Part shown: piece by piece, positions 59,370 to 64,000 of the stretch
Position numbering within the stretch: position 1 is the first letter of the stretch
How the letters are laid out: each line of letters opens with the position of its first letter
Assembly: GCA_036245805.1 (NCBI GenBank)
Contig: BTRK01000002.1
Coordinates: 14,873,067-14,937,066, forward strand
DNA from: Pristionchus mayeri
Taxonomy: Eukaryota > Nematoda > Chromadorea > Rhabditida > Neodiplogasteridae
Direction: 5' to 3'
Length of the DNA stretch: 64,000 nucleotides
Program-made: the position numbers and the translations under genes
The notes under the pieces: model-generated
What the model was told of the DNA's origin: nothing
Seen by the model: only the letters and a program-made list of their open reading frames with translations
The model's database searches: none

Positions 59370-62300
59370 CAGTGATTGCTCACGTCGCTTAGCCTCCTTC
59401 CTCCTCCGATACTCGCGCGACGAGACCTTGCTGCGGGCTGCAAGGAAATGGATACTGTAACCCGGATACTGTACTTTCTCTCCGGATGGATACAGCGAGA
59501 AACTACGAGGACTGATGCATTATCATTTGACCCTCTCTTTCACTCTCTCCTTCAATTTCGCACCATATTTTGCTTTCACTAACTTGCTAGAGAAGGAGAG
59601 AAATTTTGAATCTCAATATTGTCTGTGACATCAAATGGCCTAGAAGAATGAACCATAGAAGGAACAACTGAAGTTGTTCTCACCCCTCTTTCTGATCTGT
59701 CTCATGATGGTCTTCTGCTGCTCTGTAAGTCCCTCTGATCGAAGCAGTCTCGCCATCTCTTGATCGGCCATCTTAGAGACGTCAAAGATCACACAAACAT
59801 AACAAAACATTGATGCTAAAGCATCAATAACATATTTATTTTTTAAACTCGATACACATACGGTTAATGTCCAACAACGGTATGCACGGCTTATGGACAG
59901 CCTGTGAAACACAACTCTCATTGGGTGATAAGACGTTTCGAACAAAACACTTCGAACTAGGACGTTTCGTACAATTTTCGTGAATTTTCGTGAGCGCGCA
60001 CATCACTTTGGAAGGCATTTTCGCATTACTTAAATGATTTTTTATGTAAATTATTTATCAATTACGTTTTTAACAATGCCGAAAATGTATTAATGAGAAC
60101 AAAATCGCTATGAATTAAGTTTTAGGCGAAATTGCGCGAAACGCCCTAGTTCGAAATGTCGTTATCCGATTTCGTTTGTTCGAGATGTCTTATCACCCAA
60201 TAAACTAGTGATAGATTACGGTAAAAGTGAGAAAAATCGATAATGACTACGGTACCGTCTCCAACTCGGCGGCGGACACGGGTAGCGCGTACGTGGCGGC
60301 GAGCTCGTCGTCGCGGGACTCGAATCGCTGAAAAATCAATAATAATCGGAATTACCGTAATCTAAGAAATAATCTTTGTAACTCATTCAGAAAATTTGAA
60401 CGCAGCATGAAAGGGAACAATGACAAATTCGATTCACGCTCTTCTATTATACATTGAGTGAAACACATTTGAACCATGCCGCTCCCACAGTCTTTCATTG
60501 TCCCTCCACTCCAATATATTTTGTGTTTCATCCTTACCATATACCCAAAAAATAACGCCATTTCAGTATTGTGCTTCTATGCCCTAAAAAAGTCATGCGT
60601 TTCAGGGATATTGCAACGTGGCTTTGCAAACTACCGTTGCGCCATACCCATATTAGCGAAAATCAATATTTCCAGGTGAATCTTCCTAATTCATATAAAT
60701 CATAGATCAAAGATCACTTTTACCCCAGTCTTATTCTTGTGCTGGTTGCGGGCAGCATCGGAGCGAGCATCCCGAGACGATGAGGTCGACGGCTGCAGAG
60801 AATTGGACTCGTCCTAACGGATCTGTGATCCACGCTCCTTTTTTCACGTTATCTCCGACTCTGTTTGATAGATGAGAGTGAAGATAGCGCTTTCCACACA
60901 ATCTCTACTGAGCCTAGTATTGATAGCAAGATCTGACCACCACGCCAACTGAATCAATAATTGGTTTATCGATAACGTTCAACACACTTCAATTTCGCCT
61001 AATGCACGATGTGAGGATGATACCGAGTATAGTATTCCTCAATCAAACATGCAGTAATCAATAAATCAATAATCTCACTCACCACAGCGAAATTGGCGAT
61101 CATCCTCTGCAGTAGGTCGCCCTGACCACTCGTGAAACCTAGATTTAAACATTTAAAATCATGAATATATAATTTTAAAATTTTAAAAATATAAAAAGCT
61201 CACTTGACTCCGATCTGCCGTCTTCTCCTTGATCGATGGACAAATCTCGATCGATCTCCTCTTCTATCTTATTCGTTTGATCCAACTGGCAATTAAAGAA
61301 CATATTACAAGATACTCTATGATCTATCCTAACTTTATATTCTACCGTAATACGATGGAGAATAGACCAAAAATATCACTAATTTCCACTATCAATTGTC
61401 AATCAATACAGTATCCCATCTACCGTAGTCCACCCACATCCTCGTCGACGAAGAGGTTCTGCTGCCCTGATCCGCCCTCGAAGTTGAATTCCTCCTTGAG
61501 GAGACCTCGCAGGAAGTCCTGAGGGGGAGGAGGCGGAGGGAGGAGGGGAACGGGAGCAGCAGCAGGGCGGGAGGGACGAGAGGCACTCTGAAGAATACGC
61601 TACAGTAAATTTCCTCGCTGATATCATACTGGCTTGAGTTGGGGCATTTTCAGAATACGAGGAAAAAGAACTGCCGAGCTGACTACTGTGCAATACCGAC
61701 CAAAGTTGCGCCTTATTCCATTGATTGTAGAGACAATTTTAAGAGACCCTCCACGAGAGAATGTAACAACTGTGCAGAGGCCCACGGATGGTGAAAAATT
61801 TGATAATTTCCAAACTTTTTCTCTGAAGTGTAGGTACCGAGTGCTGATTGACGACCGCTATAGCTAAGGTCAGAGGTCGATTTTGAAAAAGTTTCAGATA
61901 CCCCCAATTTTTGGGGTCGAAAAAGTTGATATCCCAGAATGATATGACAAATATATATTCTGGTGTATTTTCACTCGTAGATAACGAATTTACATGTTAA
62001 AATGCGAAAAATTGTGAAACAAAACAGCTATCGCCAAAAAACTAATTTTTCGACAATATTTTGGAAGATCGAAAAAAATAGAAAAATTTCGGAGTGTTCT
62101 CACCACGATTTTCGAAATCTACGCTAAAAACTATACTAGATCTGAATTTTTCAGATTTTTAAAAAATACACTTTTTGGGAAAGTTGATTGAAAGTACGCC
62201 AAAGTGGCCTAAATGCCATATAAGGCGTCAGGTAATTCTGAATATTGGGCCAGTTTTTGCATCCTTTGGACTAGAAACAGTTTTAAATATGAAAACATAA

Positions 62301-63789
62301 AATTTTCCGTCTTTGGGGATATGAGGAACCTTTGAAAAGTGAATTCTGAAAAATTCTGAAATTTCATGCCGAACTCATTAGTAGGATTTTTGGAATTTTT
62401 TTCTTCAAAGAATTGATGCATAAACACATCAAACTCAAATCTTATCACGCTGAAACAGATCTGTAGTATGAGAAAAAATTACAAATACAGCTTCCCAATA
62501 CACGTTCAATTGCCAATGCCTCAGAAAACTTTGATTTTTGGCTAAAAATCACGAATCTTTGAGCCCACAAACTTTCATTTTCGTTTTGGTGCAAAAATAT
62601 GTTCAAATTCGTTTTCTACGCGTCGAAATACGTCAAAAAATCTTTAGTTCGGCTTAATTTGTGAATGTTTATTTTTTGGCCTCATAACCACGGAGCAAAA
62701 AATGAGTTTTTGAATTTTTGATATTTTCGCTATTTTTAGGTTCTATCACAATGAAAATGTTACTATTACTAATCTAGAACTGTTTCTAGTCCAAAGGATG
62801 CAAAAACTGGCCCAATATTCAGAATTACCTGACGCCCTGAATATGTATTTGTCATATCATTCTGGGATATCAACTTTTTCGACCCCAAAAATTGGGGTAT
62901 CTGAAACTTTTTCAAAATCGACCTCTGACCTTAGCTATTGCGGCCGTCAATCAGCACTCGGTACCTACACTTCAGAAAAAAAGTTTGGAAATTATCGAAT
63001 TTTTCACCATCCGTGGACCTGTTACGTTCTCTGGTGGAGGGTCTCTTAAACATTTGATTAAATAAAGTCAATACATACTCACCGCGGGTGAGGAGAACGA
63101 CGCCACTGCAGCTACCGTAGTCGACGAGGTCGCCGCCGCCTCTGGAGGCACGTCGGGAATCTGTAATAAAAATTCATGTGATTATAAATTGCAGGTTTAT
63201 GGTTCAATTCTGACAGAACTTTGCGTGAGACATGACCATTCGCCGAAGATTTTGGTAAATATGTGAACAAAAACAAATCATATTAAAACCAATTGTCCAT
63301 TTTTAATTTATATAATTCTAGAATATTAAAACGGCAGGAAATGTATAAATGAGTACATGAGTACAAATCGTTGCTAACCGAGTTACTGTAGCTCCTCGAT
63401 CCTCCTTCCGTTCTCTCGGTCAGATCGATGCCCTCCAACTCGCTCATGAGCATGGTGAAGGCGCACGCGAAATTCACGAGCATCGGCTGAAAAATCGATA
63501 ATATCAATCCTAAAATATTTGATCTACGTAGGGCAAAATGATATTTCCGCTAGAGTTTTCGGGGTTGCTTTTACCACGATTACTACACATATTACTCTTT
63601 CAAAAATTCAAAAAGAATTACAGTATCTTCGATATTTAAAGATCTTCTGAATTAATAATGGCTAATTTTTGGGAGAAAAAATGTCTTTCACGAGTAAAGA
63701 ACGATCAATATAATGCTAACCTTGTTTGGCTGCCTCAGGTAGCTCAGCAACTCCAGCGAGAGCATCGAGAGGCTGGAAGAGCGGAAGGG
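59370..63789 (-). CDS. Gene C: CNC/SKN-1-like bZIP protein (5' end outside window)
   Basis: Exons (minus): 63721-63789, 63379-63486, 63083-63160, 61438-61587, 61204-61285, 61083-61138, 60724-60813, 60256-60327, 59684-59771 and 59370-59437. They join in phase for 287 codons; a further 25-base exon at 57,648-57,672 is possible. The end reads LPVSAAELETMADQEMARLL, then GLTEQQKTIMRQIRKR, then ARSKVSSREYRRRKEAKRR. This follows the CNC layout: an extended helical region, LTEAQ..IRDIRRR, then the basic region. The invariant bZIP Asn is Ser here and the CNC Cys is Tyr. No leucine heptads follow, as in SKN-1. Earlier parts are Pro/Ala-rich (PPPPPPQDFLRGLLKEEFNF) and acidic (IEEEIDRDLSIDQ). CNC proteins are nuclear stress-response regulators; that function is inferred. 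The N-terminal exons (LLSYLRQPNK; NFACAFTMLMSELEG) match gene B. Confidence 0.6.
59920..60201. mobile_element. MITE with TTGGGTGATAAGAC ends, 282 bp
   Basis: ATTGGGTGATAAGACGTTTC at the left and its inverse at the right (GATGTCTTATCACCCAAT). Both arms also carry a TTCGAACTAGG(A/G)CGTTTCG motif. The core is A+T-rich. It lies in the gene C intron between exons 60256-60327 and 59684-59771. Confidence 0.8.
61738..63050. mobile_element. Nested foldback element, 1.3 kb
   Basis: The outer arms 61,738 to about 61,968 and about 62,838-63,050 (TTTAAGAGACCCTCCAC ... GTGGAGGGTCTCTTAAA) are inverted copies. A second inverted pair lies inside, 62,214-62,285 and 62,772-62,838 (TTCTGAATATTGGGCCAGTT and inverse). 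On the right the two arms abut; on the left they are about 250 bp apart. It is located in the 1.5-kb gene C intron 61,588-63,082. No transposase is seen. Confidence 0.8.
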
Positions 63790-64000
63790 CTGCAATGAGG
63801 ATGTGATTGGACAAAGGATCAGTTGGATTGGTTCCCTCCATGTTTACTCTGATTCCATTCCTGACTATCACACTCCAATACCACCTCATTCCGCTAAAAA
63901 AATATTGCAGAACTGACTAATCTTGCAAATATGTGACCTGCTGTGATCTCTCGCGAAGCCGCACTATGATATAATGTATTTTCACACGCCCTACGTTTGC
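63790..64000. other. Right edge, upstream intron of gene C
   Basis: Begins with the 3' splice signal (minus CATTGCAG) of exon 63721-63789. By analogy with gene B, the two missing 5' exons should lie to the right of the window. No exon is recognised in these 211 bases. Confidence 0.4.

Noticed and set aside
62209..63049. Frames in the nested foldback
   Set aside because: The frames in the two arms mirror each other and are broken in the partner arm, with no protein motif.

Overview
The window is eukaryotic genomic DNA, most probably from a nematode. The evidence is many small exons split by GT-AG introns, dispersed TACNGTA heptamers in introns, a BTB-domain gene with tandem exon duplication, a Mutator-like element (MULE) with FLYWCH/WRKY-type and SWIM fingers, a CNC/SKN-1-like basic region, and many short palindromic MITEs. 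The style is compatible with a diplogastrid such as Pristionchus, but I cannot prove the genus from sequence alone. No operon, promoter or RBS signals of a bacterial kind are present.

Region 1 (1 to about 31,750) is one uninterrupted satellite array of a 123-bp monomer, about 258 copies, entering from beyond the left edge. Monomer phase is kept across the whole array with a net change of one base, a single A lost near 26,855. The array has several layers of higher-order repeats (4-, 5-, 9-, 10-, 11-, 29- and 43-monomer offsets). Because 123 is 41 codons, one frame runs on through many monomers and is closed only by a recurring TGA that alternates with TCA.

Region 2 (31,750-34,200) is decayed, pyrimidine/purine-asymmetric low-copy repeat with no convincing gene. 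Region 3 (34,252-35,318) has minus-strand exons of a protein with two GRF-type zinc fingers, invaded by two hairpin MITEs, plus a short exon or gene. Region 4 (35,493-40,467) is a 4,975-bp MULE with 185-188 bp terminal inverted repeats and a 9-bp target duplication. Its 15-exon transposase carries one in-frame stop and one 2-bp frameshift, so it is probably dead.

Region 5 (42,183-49,328) is a plus-strand BTB/POZ gene of 7 exons (202 aa), followed by a second copy of exons 3-7. The second copy lacks its own exons 1-2 but keeps the phase needed to splice from exon 2. A 1-kb inverted-repeat element sits in one intron of the second copy. Region 6 (49,781-64,000) holds three minus-strand genes in the order C, B, A. 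Gene C (5' end outside the window) encodes a divergent CNC/SKN-1-like bZIP basic region. Gene B (14 exons, 441 aa) shares two N-terminal exons with gene C but has a different tail built from a duplicated three-exon module. Gene A is a 7-exon, 178-aa protein of unknown family. Most of the long introns in genes B and C are explained by insertions: a mariner-type MITE, several palindromic MITEs and two large foldback structures.

Exon boundaries were read by eye from splice signals and phase. All exons listed for the BTB gene, genes A and B, and the listed exons of gene C join without a frameshift or internal stop. Functions are inferred from motifs only.
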